Notes: generated by a model from the letters alone, not told the origin. A stretch of DNA of 64,000 nucleotides from an uncultured Lachnospira sp. (GCA_934343805.1 CAKRIN010000002.1:1-64000); one strand, 5' to 3'; shown: positions 33,738-43,557, counted from the stretch's first letter. Program-made: numbers and translations.

Positions 33738-33818
33738 CTTAAGTTCACCTTTCATCTTTTACCAGCCTTTCTGTAGTTCTTACAATTTGTTAATATGTTA
33801 GTCATATTGTCTGTCATC

Positions 33819-34685
33819 TTAAGGATTAAACACTTCTGTTGTGTATACCTGTCTCGCTTCACCTTTAGATCTTAAAAACTTCTGACACTCAATCATGGAC
33901 TCTTCATCCCTGAATATTCCAAATACTGTAGGGCCACTTCCGCTCATCATTGCATTAATTGCCCCACAATCCATCATATCCTTCTTAATACTGTCTATAA
34001 CCGGATATAACGGAATAGTAACTGATTCAAGCACATTGCCCATTCTTGAAGCCATAAGTTCTACATTAGCTGCCTTTATTGCTTCAATTATTCCGTCAAT
34101 ATCCGGATGATTAATAATCTCTGTTGAATCAAGACTTTCATATACTGTTCTTGTGGACACATTTACCGCTGGCTTAGCTATCAGGATATTACAATCCGGC
34201 ATATTTGGAAGTCTGGTAAGCTTCTCTCCAATTCCTTCTGCCAGTGCTGTTCCACGCATAATACAATATGGGACATCTGCTCCTATCTCAACGCCTATCT
34301 TCATAAGTTCTCTTGCCGGAATATTAAGATCATATAACTTACTCATTCCAAACAATGTACTTGCCGCATCACTTGATCCTCCGGCCATGCCTGCTGCTAC
34401 CGGTATGAACTTGTTAAGATCAACCTCAACACCACCAGACAGTCCATATCTGTTCTTCATAAGTGTAGCTGCCTTATATATAAGGTTATTCTCATTAACA
34501 GGCAGAAATCCTATATTAGTCCTGATCCGGATATCATCCTCTTTTATCTTTGTCATAATAAGCCTGTCATACAGACCAATTGTCTGCATAACCATCCTTA
34601 CATCATGATACCCATTCTCTCTTCTTCCTATAACGTCCAGACCGAGATTAATCTTAGCTCTGGCTTTTAATCTAATACTATCCAT
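33819..34685 (-). CDS. ispE: 4-diphosphocytidyl-2-C-methyl-D-erythritol kinase
   Basis: This 288-residue GHMP kinase of the non-mevalonate isoprenoid pathway phosphorylates CDP-methylerythritol. It shows the N-terminal ARAKINLGLDVIGRRENGYHDV motif and the GHMP ATP-binding loop VAAGMAGGSSDAAS, with MMSGSGPTVFGIF near the C-terminus. Length is normal. The organism therefore makes isoprenoids, including undecaprenyl carriers, by the MEP route. Confidence 0.95.
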   Translation of the reverse strand: MDSIRLKARAKINLGLDVIGRRENGYHDVRMVMQTIGLYDRLIMTKIKEDDIRIRTNIGFLPVNENNLIYKAATLMKNRYGLSGGVEVDLNKFIPVAAGMAGGSSDAASTLFGMSKLYDLNIPARELMKIGVEIGADVPYCIMRGTALAEGIGEKLTRLPNMPDCNILIAKPAVNVSTRTVYESLDSTEIINHPDIDGIIEAIKAANVELMASRMGNVLESVTIPLYPVIDSIKKDMMDCGAINAMMSGSGPTVFGIFRDEESMIECQKFLRSKGEARQVYTTEVFNP

Positions 34686-34787
34686 ATCCTACCTAACCTT
34701 GTATACAAAATCCAATCTTATATCTCATTATATTAAAGAAATTGTATAAAATCAAGTACAGTGTAATATTGTTATTCTGCTGCCACA

Positions 34788-35621
34788 CTAAAATGTTTCA
34801 TTCTTTCTATACTTATGAGGAGATACTCCCTTTGCCTTTCTGAATGCATCTCCAAAATAGTTGCTATCATTAAATCCACATTCAAATGCAATGTCTGTTA
34901 TTGACTTATTAGTCTCTAACAACATCCTGCATGCATTCTGAATTCTTACATTAATTATATACTCTTTGAAACCAAAGCCTGTGGCTGTCTTGAACTTCTT
35001 AGAAAGATACGAGCGACTGAGATTGAATCTGTCTGATACTCTTTCAAGTGACAGATTCTCTGAAAAATGTTCATATATGTATGTTGCTACTTCCTGAATA
35101 ATTCTGTTATCTACATCAATTTCTTTAATAACATTTTCTTCATAATTCTTGCATCTTATAATAAAAAGCAGTAATTCTATCAGACCCACTTTGATAAATG
35201 CAGGCGATAATGCATCTGGCGTATCATTCTCAAACATAAGCTTATCTAACAGAGAAGTTACGTAATCCCTTCTTTTATCTGGAATATTAACAACCCCAGG
35301 CTTCATGCAATTTTCCACAAAATCATTTCCGATCTGATTCTTAATCCACTCTATCACTTCATTCCGGAAACTTATTACAATTCTTTCATGAATTCCTGTG
35401 CCATTATATGTTGTTCTGTGAAGACATCCACTAGGAACAATAACAAGATCTCCTTTTTTGAATTTGTAAATATTGTGATCTATAAAGCTTGTACATTCTC
35501 CACTTGAAAGATAAAATATCTCATGAAATGGATGCACATGGGTTCCTCGTCCTATGTTGCTACTGACATTACTTCTCTTTATTTTTTTAATATCAAAATC
35601 TCTTGTCATATCCTGAAACAT
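34788..35621 (-). CDS. AraC-family transcriptional regulator
   Basis: This 277-residue regulator has an N-terminal cupin sensor domain (HVHPFHEIFYLSSGECTSFIDH...GDLVIVPSG) and a C-terminal double HTH (NLSLERVSDRFNLSRSYLSKKF; SITDIAFECGFNDSNYFGDAFRKAKGVSPHKYR). The arrangement is that of sugar-responsive AraC proteins. ATG 35621 follows GGGGG. It is divergent from the MATE gene at 35778 across about 155 bases and may regulate it. Confidence 0.92.
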   Translation of the reverse strand: MFQDMTRDFDIKKIKRSNVSSNIGRGTHVHPFHEIFYLSSGECTSFIDHNIYKFKKGDLVIVPSGCLHRTTYNGTGIHERIVISFRNEVIEWIKNQIGNDFVENCMKPGVVNIPDKRRDYVTSLLDKLMFENDTPDALSPAFIKVGLIELLLFIIRCKNYEENVIKEIDVDNRIIQEVATYIYEHFSENLSLERVSDRFNLSRSYLSKKFKTATGFGFKEYIINVRIQNACRMLLETNKSITDIAFECGFNDSNYFGDAFRKAKGVSPHKYRKNETF

Positions 35622-35777
35622 ATTCTTACCCCCGTATTTCAAACACATTGTGACTAACGTAATAATATTTCTGTAATAATATCTAAATTAATTGGTTAAA
35701 TTGTAGAAATCACTGTTTTTTACACTTATATTATGTATAAAGAAAATGAAAATGTCAATAATGAAAGAAGGTCTATT

Positions 35778-37175
35778 ATGGCAAAACCAATAAGTGAAGA
35801 TAAACGTAATATGATTCTGAATGGCAATCTTTTTCATGCAATTCTTATGCTTGCCATTCCTGTCATGATTAACAGCTTTATACAGTCAATGTACAATCTT
35901 ACAGATACATTCTGGCTGGGAAGAATTGGCACCGAAAACCAGTCTGCTATTACTCTTGTATCACCATTCCAGAATATACTTATCAACTTCGGTAACGGAA
36001 TAACAACTGCCGGTGCAATTCTTATTTCACAATATCTTGGAGCAAGAGAAGACGAACAGGCCGATTCCATGGCTAACCATATATGTATTACATCTTTACT
36101 GTTCTCTGTGGTATGTGCAATTATATGCTGGCTTATATCACCTGGTCTTGTGAGATGGCTTGGCGCAGAAGGTAATATATACAATTATGGTCTTACATAT
36201 ATAAGAATTGTTGTACTTGATCTCCCATTCTTATTTACAATCAATATGTTTACATCAATAAAACAGTCGCAGGGAGACACTGTAAGACCAATGCTTCTTA
36301 ATCTTTTTGGCGTAATAATTAATCTCATACTTGATCCATTATTTCTCATGGTATTTAAGTGGGGAATTGGCGGTGCTGCTCTTGCGACTCTTCTTGCAAA
36401 AGTTCCGTGTGCTGCTCTTGCAATATATATATTAACAAGACCTTCCCAGCTGATACGGATACATTTCAATAATTTTCATTTTGACAGACATAAGATGGGT
36501 TCTATTGTAAAAATCGGACTTCCCACTGCTATCGGTGGAAGCACCATGCAGCTAGGCTTCCTTCTCATGACTAAAAATGTTAATGCATATGGATTCATAG
36601 CCACTAGTGCCTATGGCATTGGCAATAAAATCAACAGTATTATTACAATGCCCGCAAATGGCATTGGTTCTGCAATCTCTACGATTGTCGGTCAGAATAT
36701 GGGTGCTGGTCAGAAAGAACGGGCAGACAAAGCTTACCATTATGCCCTCAGAATGGGAGCTTTGTTCCTGCTTTTCTTCGGGCTCATTCTTTCAAGAAAA
36801 TTCATATCACAGGCAATGGTTACTTTCTTTTCTACAGATGACAGGGTAATTCCTCTTGCAACAGATTTCTTGTCACTTATGGCTTTCTGGTGCTGGAGCA
36901 ATGCATTTTACAATGTAACCCAGGGATTATTCCAGGGAAGCGGACACACACTCATTACTATGATAGTTGATGCTTCAAGAATATGGATATTCCGCCTTCT
37001 CACCCTGTGGGTATGTGCTAATGTTCTTAATATGGGTGTTGAATCTATATGGTATGCTGTTGTAATAAGTAATGGAACCTCTGCAGCCATACTTTATGCA
37101 CTATACTGGACAGGAATATGGAAAAAATCCACAATCAGAATAGAAAAAACCGAAAAATCTGCTTCACAATGTTAA
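35778..37175 (+). CDS. MATE family efflux transporter
   Basis: This 465-residue, 12-helix exporter resembles the clostridial MATE group that begins with a short cytosolic MILNGNLFHAILMLAIPVMINSFIQSMYNL segment. The second half starts with KIGLPTAIGGSTMQLGFL. It is divergent from the AraC regulator, which suggests inducible expression. ATG 35778 follows GAAGG. The substrate is unknown; it is the third MATE gene in the window. Confidence 0.9.
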   Translation: MAKPISEDKRNMILNGNLFHAILMLAIPVMINSFIQSMYNLTDTFWLGRIGTENQSAITLVSPFQNILINFGNGITTAGAILISQYLGAREDEQADSMANHICITSLLFSVVCAIICWLISPGLVRWLGAEGNIYNYGLTYIRIVVLDLPFLFTINMFTSIKQSQGDTVRPMLLNLFGVIINLILDPLFLMVFKWGIGGAALATLLAKVPCAALAIYILTRPSQLIRIHFNNFHFDRHKMGSIVKIGLPTAIGGSTMQLGFLLMTKNVNAYGFIATSAYGIGNKINSIITMPANGIGSAISTIVGQNMGAGQKERADKAYHYALRMGALFLLFFGLILSRKFISQAMVTFFSTDDRVIPLATDFLSLMAFWCWSNAFYNVTQGLFQGSGHTLITMIVDASRIWIFRLLTLWVCANVLNMGVESIWYAVVISNGTSAAILYALYWTGIWKKSTIRIEKTEKSASQC

Positions 37176-37182
37176 TAAATTA

Positions 37183-37211
37183 TTGACTGCTGCCGATATA
37201 TATATTAGATT
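37183..37211 (+). promoter_or_regulatory. Promoter of the gene at 37247
   Basis: TTGACT, a 17-base spacer and TAGATT fit a sigma-A promoter. The spacer contains GCCGATAT, which resembles the -10 element of sigma-28 promoters, but an upstream TAAA is not at the canonical distance, so sigma-A is preferred. Confidence 0.5.
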
Positions 37212-37246
37212 TAAACTATACTTATAGAAACCAAGGAGGGATTCTA

Positions 37247-37861
37247 ATGTCATTAAATGGAGTTAATACAGGTTATTCAACCTACGAAACAAGTAATGTT
37301 ACAGCATCCGGAAGTAAGACTTCAGGAAAAACTGATAAATCATCAGTATCAGATAAGACATCTTCTTATAATGATGTTGCTGCGACTTACGAGCATTCAG
37401 CTGATAATAACACTTTGGCTGTTAACAGAAAAGCCTCTAATGCCGCTGTTGTTGCACAATTAAAGGCTGATCAGGAAACACGTATGGCACAGATGCAGAG
37501 CCTCGTTACCAAAATGTTTTCCAAGCAGGGAATTACAATAGGAACTGCCGATGATATGTGGAAAGCTCTTGCTGGTGGCAACTTCACTGCTGATGCAGAC
37601 ACAATTGCCCAGGCAAAAGAAGATATCTCAGAAGATGGTTACTGGGGTGTCAAGCAGACATCAGAACGAATCTTTTCATTTGCACAGGCTCTTGCCGGGG
37701 ATGATAAAGAAAGTATGACTAAGATGAAAGAAGCTTTTGAAAAGGGCTTCAAAGAAGCAACCAAAACATGGGGTAAGACATTACCTGACATATCACAGAA
37801 CACAAGAGATGCCGTTCTTAAGAAGTTCGACGATTATTTCTCAGAAAAGACAGAATCATAA
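37247..37861 (+). CDS. Unknown 204-residue soluble protein with disordered N-terminus
   Basis: I do not recognise this protein. Residues 1-60 are Ser/Thr/Lys-rich and probably disordered (MSLNGVNTGYSTYETSN...). Residues 65-204 are helical and charged, with a well-formed block around EDGYWGVKQTSERIFSFAQALAGDD. There is no signal peptide or membrane helix. The N-terminal style recalls small proteins of flagellar or secretion loci, and the remnant at 1478 has a similar start. It has an excellent ribosome binding site (AAGGAGGG), its own promoter and a terminator, so it is probably well expressed alone. Confidence 0.75.
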   Translation: MSLNGVNTGYSTYETSNVTASGSKTSGKTDKSSVSDKTSSYNDVAATYEHSADNNTLAVNRKASNAAVVAQLKADQETRMAQMQSLVTKMFSKQGITIGTADDMWKALAGGNFTADADTIAQAKEDISEDGYWGVKQTSERIFSFAQALAGDDKESMTKMKEAFEKGFKEATKTWGKTLPDISQNTRDAVLKKFDDYFSEKTES

Positions 37862-37874
37862 GCACAATGAATAT

Positions 37875-37932
37875 GGCTGTCGCTTTAACGATTTTTAATT
37901 ATGAAAATCGTTGAGGTGACAGCCTTGTTTTT
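37875..37932 (+). terminator. Terminator after the gene at 37247
   Basis: GGCTGTC...AACGATTTT pairs with GAAAATCGTT...GACAGCC in a long stem, followed by TTGTTTTT. Confidence 0.8.
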
Positions 37933-37935
37933 AAC

Positions 37936-39525
37936 CTAACACTTTCTTACAAGCAGCAGTTTTGTTCCTCTTGGAATAACTGACATATCTGTCATATCTT
38001 CCATAACTGCATGGTTACTGTTCTTAACAGATTCCGTTGTAGTATGGTATTTCTTTGCCACATCCCACAACGTATGTCTTCCATCTGCTATATACCCTGT
38101 CATTGACGGTTCATTGGACATATCAATTCTTTCTTCTGATAATACAGCCTCTTTTATACCCTTATATTCAAAGCATTTGAAACATATTATATCGAGTGAA
38201 ACCATTGCCTTGACCTCTATTAATCCAGCACTGTTAATCGTTGCCGATAACTGTTCTATAACTGGCTTAATATTATATTCAAGATCTCCAGATTCTATAT
38301 TTCCTGTAATTTTAATCGTATTCTCAAATGGAATTACTGTATGTACGCTTCCTAACGGATGCTCATCATTGGATGTTATATAGAACACATTTGCACTTAC
38401 AGCTCCCTGGGCACATATTTCTCCATCGTTATAACTGCAATCATCCAGCTGTACTGTAGCAGTGCAATTACATATCTGCATAAGATCAGCATAATTTTCT
38501 AACTGAAGACTTCCTGATACACGGCACGAAACATTATTTCTTACAACCAGTTTCTTAAGCATCGTTGATACCTGTGTCAGTTCCAGTTCATGCATTGGCG
38601 AGTACATATCTGTTATAACATCCTTTTTTCGCTCTTCGTATGCTTTAATATCCATATCAAGGACCACTTCAATTGACACATCCCTGTTTTCCCCATCCAT
38701 ATCAGGTCGGTCCTCTATTGTCCTGCCAGTTATCTGGTAACTTACATATGGTATCATATCTGCACTGCATCCACTTATATCAAGACTACCCTCAAATGCA
38801 GCAGTTGTTTCATACCACTGTATATTATGTGAATCATCCGTTCCAACATACATTACAAACACATCAAGCTGTCCTGTGAGCTTCAAACCATCATCAGCAA
38901 GACGTGTGTTTACATTTCTTACATCAACATCATTCCATATTATTTCCTGTATATCTGGCTTTCCTGCCGGAAGAGATATATTTTCCCTTATCCGGTAATT
39001 ATCTCTCTGGTTAACCGATAACTGGACGAATTCCAGATCATTTTTCAACTGTGCTACATCTGCATTGTCGGCTTCATCTATTCCTGTTATCATTTGGATA
39101 TCAACCAGATTCTCACATATTATTTTAAGTGTAACTATTGCTTTAACACTGATTTTTCTTGAGTTGATTGCTTTAATACTCAGATCTTCTATTGTTGCCT
39201 GACATGTCACATAATCCCCGGTTACATCCCCGGAAAGATTCACATTCTCGCTAAATGGCATCTTTCCATCCATCTTTACAGGCATGAATCTTTCATTTCC
39301 CGACGTACTACCTATGTATAAAAGTGCAAATCTTAATTCCCCTTCAACGCACGCTTTATCTTTATTAACTTTAACAGAATCAGTAACTACATCTCCCCAT
39401 TCCTTCACAATCAGTTCAATATCAGCTTTACTGTCTGGAACGTTAAAATCATCATCCAGCGTTATCTGGGCAATACTGCTGCATTTGGTTCTGTATTCAT
39501 GGATATTTTCTGTCCTGAGTCTCAT
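37936..39525 (-). CDS. DUF3794 and LysM domain-containing protein
   Basis: This 529-residue protein has three repeated DUF3794-type beta modules (approximately residues 35-160, 185-310 and 340-455). A C-terminal LysM motif follows (ADGRHTLWDVAKKYHTTTESVKNSN...IPRGTKLLL, residues ~475-525). There is no signal peptide, as expected for spore-envelope proteins assembled from the mother-cell cytoplasm. Related proteins are usually annotated as spore coat or SipL-like; SipL of Clostridioides binds SpoIVA through LysM. A role in spore envelope assembly is likely but inferred. It precedes the PrcB-like gene in the opposite order and is 15 bases from it. Confidence 0.85.
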   Translation of the reverse strand: MRLRTENIHEYRTKCSSIAQITLDDDFNVPDSKADIELIVKEWGDVVTDSVKVNKDKACVEGELRFALLYIGSTSGNERFMPVKMDGKMPFSENVNLSGDVTGDYVTCQATIEDLSIKAINSRKISVKAIVTLKIICENLVDIQMITGIDEADNADVAQLKNDLEFVQLSVNQRDNYRIRENISLPAGKPDIQEIIWNDVDVRNVNTRLADDGLKLTGQLDVFVMYVGTDDSHNIQWYETTAAFEGSLDISGCSADMIPYVSYQITGRTIEDRPDMDGENRDVSIEVVLDMDIKAYEERKKDVITDMYSPMHELELTQVSTMLKKLVVRNNVSCRVSGSLQLENYADLMQICNCTATVQLDDCSYNDGEICAQGAVSANVFYITSNDEHPLGSVHTVIPFENTIKITGNIESGDLEYNIKPVIEQLSATINSAGLIEVKAMVSLDIICFKCFEYKGIKEAVLSEERIDMSNEPSMTGYIADGRHTLWDVAKKYHTTTESVKNSNHAVMEDMTDMSVIPRGTKLLLVRKC

Positions 39526-39540
39526 TTTCCCTCCTAAAAT

Positions 39541-39969
39541 CTACATTTTAAACACTACGCTCTCATCCCTGCGCTCCATTTTAAGTACAATATATGGGTA
39601 TGTGTCCACCTCATTTACTGCCTCATCCTGTGATGGGCCTATAAGCGTAGTATCCACATACAAAGAATTATCCCCAGTATAGACATCATTTACTTTAATT
39701 GAATATCCGCTGCTGTCCCGCGTTCCATAGCCAGCTACCACATATGTGTAATCCTTTGTTGTATATGTAAGTCTGATGGCTTTATCTTTCTTGTTGTCAA
39801 TTATTTTCTTCAATTCCTGTGGCAGATCTCCATCCTCAACTACAGTATAATCAACACTAGTCTTGTTCTTTGGTTCATCCTTTTTCCCACACCCCGATAA
39901 TCCTGCCCCTGTTATCATAAGAACTGCTAACGCTATAGCCATCCACCTTATGCATCTATTTCCCGGCAT
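39541..39969 (-). CDS. PrcB-domain lipoprotein
   Basis: This 142-residue lipoprotein has a signal segment and lipobox (MITGAGLSGC, Cys near residue 27). A compact domain with the PrcB_C pattern follows (YTYVVAGYGTRDSSGYSIKVNDVY... YPYIVLKMERRDESVVF). PrcB domains were described in a treponemal protease complex and occur in many clostridial lipoproteins. It sits just upstream of the DUF3794-LysM gene in the same direction. Its ribosome binding site lies in the stem of a terminator-like hairpin, see 39970-40018. Confidence 0.75.
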   Translation of the reverse strand: MPGNRCIRWMAIALAVLMITGAGLSGCGKKDEPKNKTSVDYTVVEDGDLPQELKKIIDNKKDKAIRLTYTTKDYTYVVAGYGTRDSSGYSIKVNDVYTGDNSLYVDTTLIGPSQDEAVNEVDTYPYIVLKMERRDESVVFKM

Positions 39970-40018
39970 AAAAAACACCCCCACAATAAGACCTAATAAA
40001 TCTTATGTGGAGGTGTTA
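39970..40018 (-). promoter_or_regulatory. Terminator-like hairpin overlapping the PrcB gene's ribosome binding site
   Basis: On the minus strand AACACCTCCACATAAGA pairs with TCTTATTGTGGGGGTGTT (one bulge), followed by TTTTTT and then ATG. The GGGGGTG that should serve as Shine-Dalgarno is inside the right arm. The structure could stop transcription, block translation, or both. Confidence 0.6.
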
Positions 40019-40049
40019 AAAATATTCGTATAAAGTTATTGTTTATGTT

Positions 40050-40290
40050 CATTCACCATATAAACACAAAATCCATGTGTCTGCCTGTGGCATATGCTTT
40101 CAGTATTCCTTCGCTTAGCAGGAGTAAATGTCGCTATCTACAAAGCTTATTACAGTGTGTGAAAGCAAACGCACTTCGTTTGAACGAGCTTTCACACACT
40201 GAACTTATGTATATAGCGATATTAACTCCTACACAGCTCGTCATAATTCAAGCATATGCCACAGGCAGACACATGGATTTGATTGTACAT
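40050..40290. repeat. Long-hairpin repeat element, copy B
   Basis: About 240 bases form one long inverted repeat. The left arm has ATCCATGTGTCTGCCTGTGG and the right arm its complement, with an inner hairpin GTGTGTGAAAGC/GCTTTCACACAC at the centre. The central blocks (GGAGTAAATG, GAAAGCAAACGC, TTTGAACGAGCTTTC) match copy A at 9047, but the outer arm sequences are different and still complementary to each other. No gene is supported here; the gap is 39,970-40,324. Confidence 0.8.
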
Positions 40291-40324
40291 ATGCCAAATG
40301 ATCACAAATAATAGAAAGCAAAAC

Positions 40325-41677
40325 CTACACTGCGTATCCCTTATTCTTTATAACTTCTATAACCTGGTCGACATATTTCTCACACTCCTGTGTGCTTCCT
40401 GCCTCAACCATTACACGGACAACCGGTTCTGTGCCGCTTTCTCTTACAAGAATACGTCCATCTGTGCCAAGTGCATCTGCAACTGCTGCAACCGCTGCCT
40501 TAACATCAGCATCATCCTGTGCCTTAGTCTTATCTGTCACTCTTATATTCTTAAGAACCTGTGGATATATTACAAGTGGTGCCGCAAGCTCAGACATAGT
40601 CTTTTTCTTTGCAATCATAACTTCCATCATCTTAAGTGCTGTTATGATACCATCACCTGTTGTAGCATATTTAGAGAATATAATATGTCCAGACTGTTCG
40701 CCGCCTATTCTGTATCCGTTTTCTGACATACATTCATAGACATATTTGTCTCCTACCTTTGTCTTCTCATATTCAATTCCAACTGCGTCAAATGCTTTGT
40801 AAAGACCAAAATTAGACATAACTGTAGTAACAACCTTATTACCAACAAGCTTATCCCTGTCTTTCATATAACAGCCATAAATGTACAGAATATGGTCTCC
40901 TGTAATAACCTCGCCCTTTTCATCTACACACAGACATCTGTCTGCATCTCCATCAAATGCAAATCCAACGTCAAGGTGTTCTCTCTTAACAAGATCCTGA
41001 AGCCCCTCAATGTGTGTAGATCCACAATTTTCATTAATATTAGTACCATCCGGATTAGCATTAATAACATAAGTCTTGGCTCCAAGTGCGTCAAATACTG
41101 ACTTGGCAAGAGTCCATGCACTTCCATTAGACGCATCAAGACCTACTCTTATTCCCTTGAACGAATATATTGCAAGACTCATAAGATATCCCATATATCT
41201 GTTTCTTCCTGCCGCATAATCCACTGTACAACCAATCTTTTCTCTTGTAGCATAAGGAACTTCTCCCATCTCGCCATCAAGATACTTCTCAATCTCAGCA
41301 ATGACATCTTCCTTCATCTTCTCGCCTGCTGAATTGATAAGCTTAATTCCATTATCATAGAATGGATTGTGACTTGCTGAAATCATTATTCCACAGTCGA
41401 AATCTTCAGTCCTTGCCACATAAGAAACACTAGGTGTAGTTGTAACATGAAGAAGATAAGCATCTGCTCCTGATGCAGTAAGTCCTGCAACTAAAGAATA
41501 CTCAAACATATAACTGCTTCTTCTTGTATCTTTTCCTATTACTATCTTAGCCTTTCCATCTTCATGGTTCTTTCCATAGTACCAGCCTAAGAATCTTCCA
41601 ACCTTAAATGCATGGTCAACAGTAAGCGTTACATTAGCCTCTCCTCTGAATCCATCAGTTCCAAAATATTTACCCAT
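40325..41677 (-). CDS. glmM: Phosphoglucosamine mutase
   Basis: This 450-residue enzyme converts glucosamine-6-phosphate to glucosamine-1-phosphate, the entry to UDP-GlcNAc and peptidoglycan. The N-terminal GTDGFRGEAN, the phosphoserine loop GIMISASHNPFYDNG, the metal-binding FDGDADRCL and the sugar-binding GGEQSGHI (GlmM-type) are all present, with the C-terminal RESGTEPVVRVM phosphate loop. Length is normal. It is downstream of galE by 26 bases in the same direction. Confidence 0.95.
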   Translation of the reverse strand: MGKYFGTDGFRGEANVTLTVDHAFKVGRFLGWYYGKNHEDGKAKIVIGKDTRRSSYMFEYSLVAGLTASGADAYLLHVTTTPSVSYVARTEDFDCGIMISASHNPFYDNGIKLINSAGEKMKEDVIAEIEKYLDGEMGEVPYATREKIGCTVDYAAGRNRYMGYLMSLAIYSFKGIRVGLDASNGSAWTLAKSVFDALGAKTYVINANPDGTNINENCGSTHIEGLQDLVKREHLDVGFAFDGDADRCLCVDEKGEVITGDHILYIYGCYMKDRDKLVGNKVVTTVMSNFGLYKAFDAVGIEYEKTKVGDKYVYECMSENGYRIGGEQSGHIIFSKYATTGDGIITALKMMEVMIAKKKTMSELAAPLVIYPQVLKNIRVTDKTKAQDDADVKAAVAAVADALGTDGRILVRESGTEPVVRVMVEAGSTQECEKYVDQVIEVIKNKGYAV

Positions 41678-41703
41678 ATCAATTCTCCATTCTTATGATT
41701 TCT

Positions 41704-42720
41704 TTAATCATCATATCCATTAGGATTATTCTTCTGCCATCTCCATGAATCAGCACACATGGTCTTAAGATCTCTTTCTGCCTTCCAGTGAAGTTCCCTT
41801 TCTGCCTTGCTGGCATCACAATAACATGTTGCAATATCGCCTGGTCTTCTGTCCTTAATAACATATGGAATGTGAATACCTGTAGCAGCCTCAAAATTCT
41901 TAACAATATCAAGAACCGAATATCCATTACCTGTTCCCAGATTATATATTACAAGCCCTGGTCTGTCAGCCAGCTTCTCAATTGCTTTAACGTGACCTGT
42001 TGCAAGATCAACAACATGAATGTAATCTCTCACGCCTGTACCATCATGTGTATCATAATCATTACCGAATACCCCAAGTTCCTTTAGCTTTCCAACAGCA
42101 ACCTGTGTGATATATGGCATAAGATTATTAGGTATTCCATTAGGATTCTCTCCTATCGTTCCACTCTCATGTGCTCCGATTGGGTTGAAATATCTTAACA
42201 GGATAACATTCCATTCCGGATCAGCCTTCTGGATATCTGTAAGAATCTCCTCAAGCATCCCCTTAGTCTTTCCATAAGGGTTAGTAATTTCTCCCTTAGG
42301 ACACTCCTCTGTAATTGGCACAAATGCCGGATCCCCATAAACAGTTGCTGATGAAGAGAATATAATATTCTTAACATTGTGCTTTCTCATCACATCAAAA
42401 AGAGTAAGTGAACCTGAAATATTATTCATATAATACTCAAGCGGCTTGGCAACAGATTCCCCAACTGCTTTAAGTCCTGCGAAATGAATAACACTGTCTA
42501 TATTTTCTTTTTCAAATATGGCATTTAATGCATCTGCATCATTAATATCTGCCTCATAAAAAGCTGCCTGCTTTCCTGTAATCTTAGCAACCCTTTCCAA
42601 AGACTTTCTGCTCGAATTAACAAGATTATCTACAACAACTACATCATATCCGGCATTCTGAAGTTCAACAACTGTATGACTTCCAATATATCCAGCACCA
42701 CCTGTAACCAATATTGCCAT
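41704..42720 (-). CDS. galE: UDP-glucose 4-epimerase
   Basis: This 338-residue short-chain dehydrogenase-fold enzyme interconverts UDP-glucose and UDP-galactose. The NAD-binding GGAGYIGSH is at 7-15, the catalytic Ser/Tyr/Lys are in SSSATVYG and NPYGKTKGM, and the GalE-specific [15 protein letters not shown] and [12 protein letters not shown] are intact. It supplies UDP-Gal, the substrate of the Glf mutase at 55836. It belongs to a minus-strand run of envelope-sugar genes. The ribosome binding site AGGAGG is ideal. Confidence 0.95.
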   Translation of the reverse strand: MAILVTGGAGYIGSHTVVELQNAGYDVVVVDNLVNSSRKSLERVAKITGKQAAFYEADINDADALNAIFEKENIDSVIHFAGLKAVGESVAKPLEYYMNNISGSLTLFDVMRKHNVKNIIFSSSATVYGDPAFVPITEECPKGEITNPYGKTKGMLEEILTDIQKADPEWNVILLRYFNPIGAHESGTIGENPNGIPNNLMPYITQVAVGKLKELGVFGNDYDTHDGTGVRDYIHVVDLATGHVKAIEKLADRPGLVIYNLGTGNGYSVLDIVKNFEAATGIHIPYVIKDRRPGDIATCYCDASKAERELHWKAERDLKTMCADSWRWQKNNPNGYDD

Positions 42721-42804
42721 AACTTCCTCCTATATTCTCATTCTTTATACATATAAAGCCACAGAACTACAAACATGTAGTCCCGTAGCTTATAAATACC
42801 ACTG

Positions 42805-43557
42805 TTACTGCTCCTTGTCGCCCTTTAACATACGCTCCTCAGACCATATTTCAACTTCATATCTGTTCTTCTTATTGTATCTTTTGCGAAGATTTTTTAA
42901 CTGCTTAAGATACTCAAGTGTAACCTTACCTGAAAGCTTAGATTCGCCCTCTGTTCTCTGCTGGAACTTGTAAGGTATCTCTACAACCTTGCTGTATGTT
43001 CCCATGGCAAGAACCTCAACCATAATCTTCCATCCGATTGGCTGAAGATCTGCATTCTCAATAACTTCACGTCTGAACATAAACAAACCACTTGTCGGAT
43101 CAGATATCTTTCTAAGACATGGAAGCATGACCTGTCCTATCTTTCTCGCTGTTCCTGATACGAACTTTCTGTACCAGTTAAGACCGCCATCATCTCCTCC
43201 TGGAATAAGTCTGCTTGGTATACAGAAATCTGCACCGCTTAACATTGCCTTATACATATATTTAAGTACAATTGGTGGATGCTGAAGATCTGCATCCATA
43301 CATGCCATATATTCTCCTCTGGCAAGCTTGAATCCATCAAGAACTGCAGTAGCAAGTCCTGTACCATTCTTTCTATGCTCCATCCTTACCTGTGGATAAT
43401 CCTTAGCAACTTCATTAATTACATCTGGTGTATTATCCTTACTATCATCAACAAATACAATCTCATACTCAACACCCTGCAAAGCAATATCAATCTGTGC
43501 TACAAGCTTTCTGATGTTCTTGCTTTCATTATATGTTGGAATTACTACTGATAACAT
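42805..43557 (-). CDS. GT2 glycosyltransferase, polyprenyl-phosphate sugar synthase type
   Basis: This 250-residue GT-A enzyme begins MLSVVIPTYNESKNIRKLV with the metal-binding DADLQHPP and is similar to the dolichol-phosphate mannose synthase (DPM1) branch. It has no C-terminal membrane helices, so it is the soluble, membrane-associated type. Such enzymes load a sugar from a nucleotide donor on undecaprenyl phosphate. The adjacent YfhO-type GT-C protein would use the lipid-linked sugar outside the cell. Donor specificity is unknown. Confidence 0.88.
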   Translation of the reverse strand: MLSVVIPTYNESKNIRKLVAQIDIALQGVEYEIVFVDDSKDNTPDVINEVAKDYPQVRMEHRKNGTGLATAVLDGFKLARGEYMACMDADLQHPPIVLKYMYKAMLSGADFCIPSRLIPGGDDGGLNWYRKFVSGTARKIGQVMLPCLRKISDPTSGLFMFRREVIENADLQPIGWKIMVEVLAMGTYSKVVEIPYKFQQRTEGESKLSGKVTLEYLKQLKNLRKRYNKKNRYEVEIWSEERMLKGDKEQ

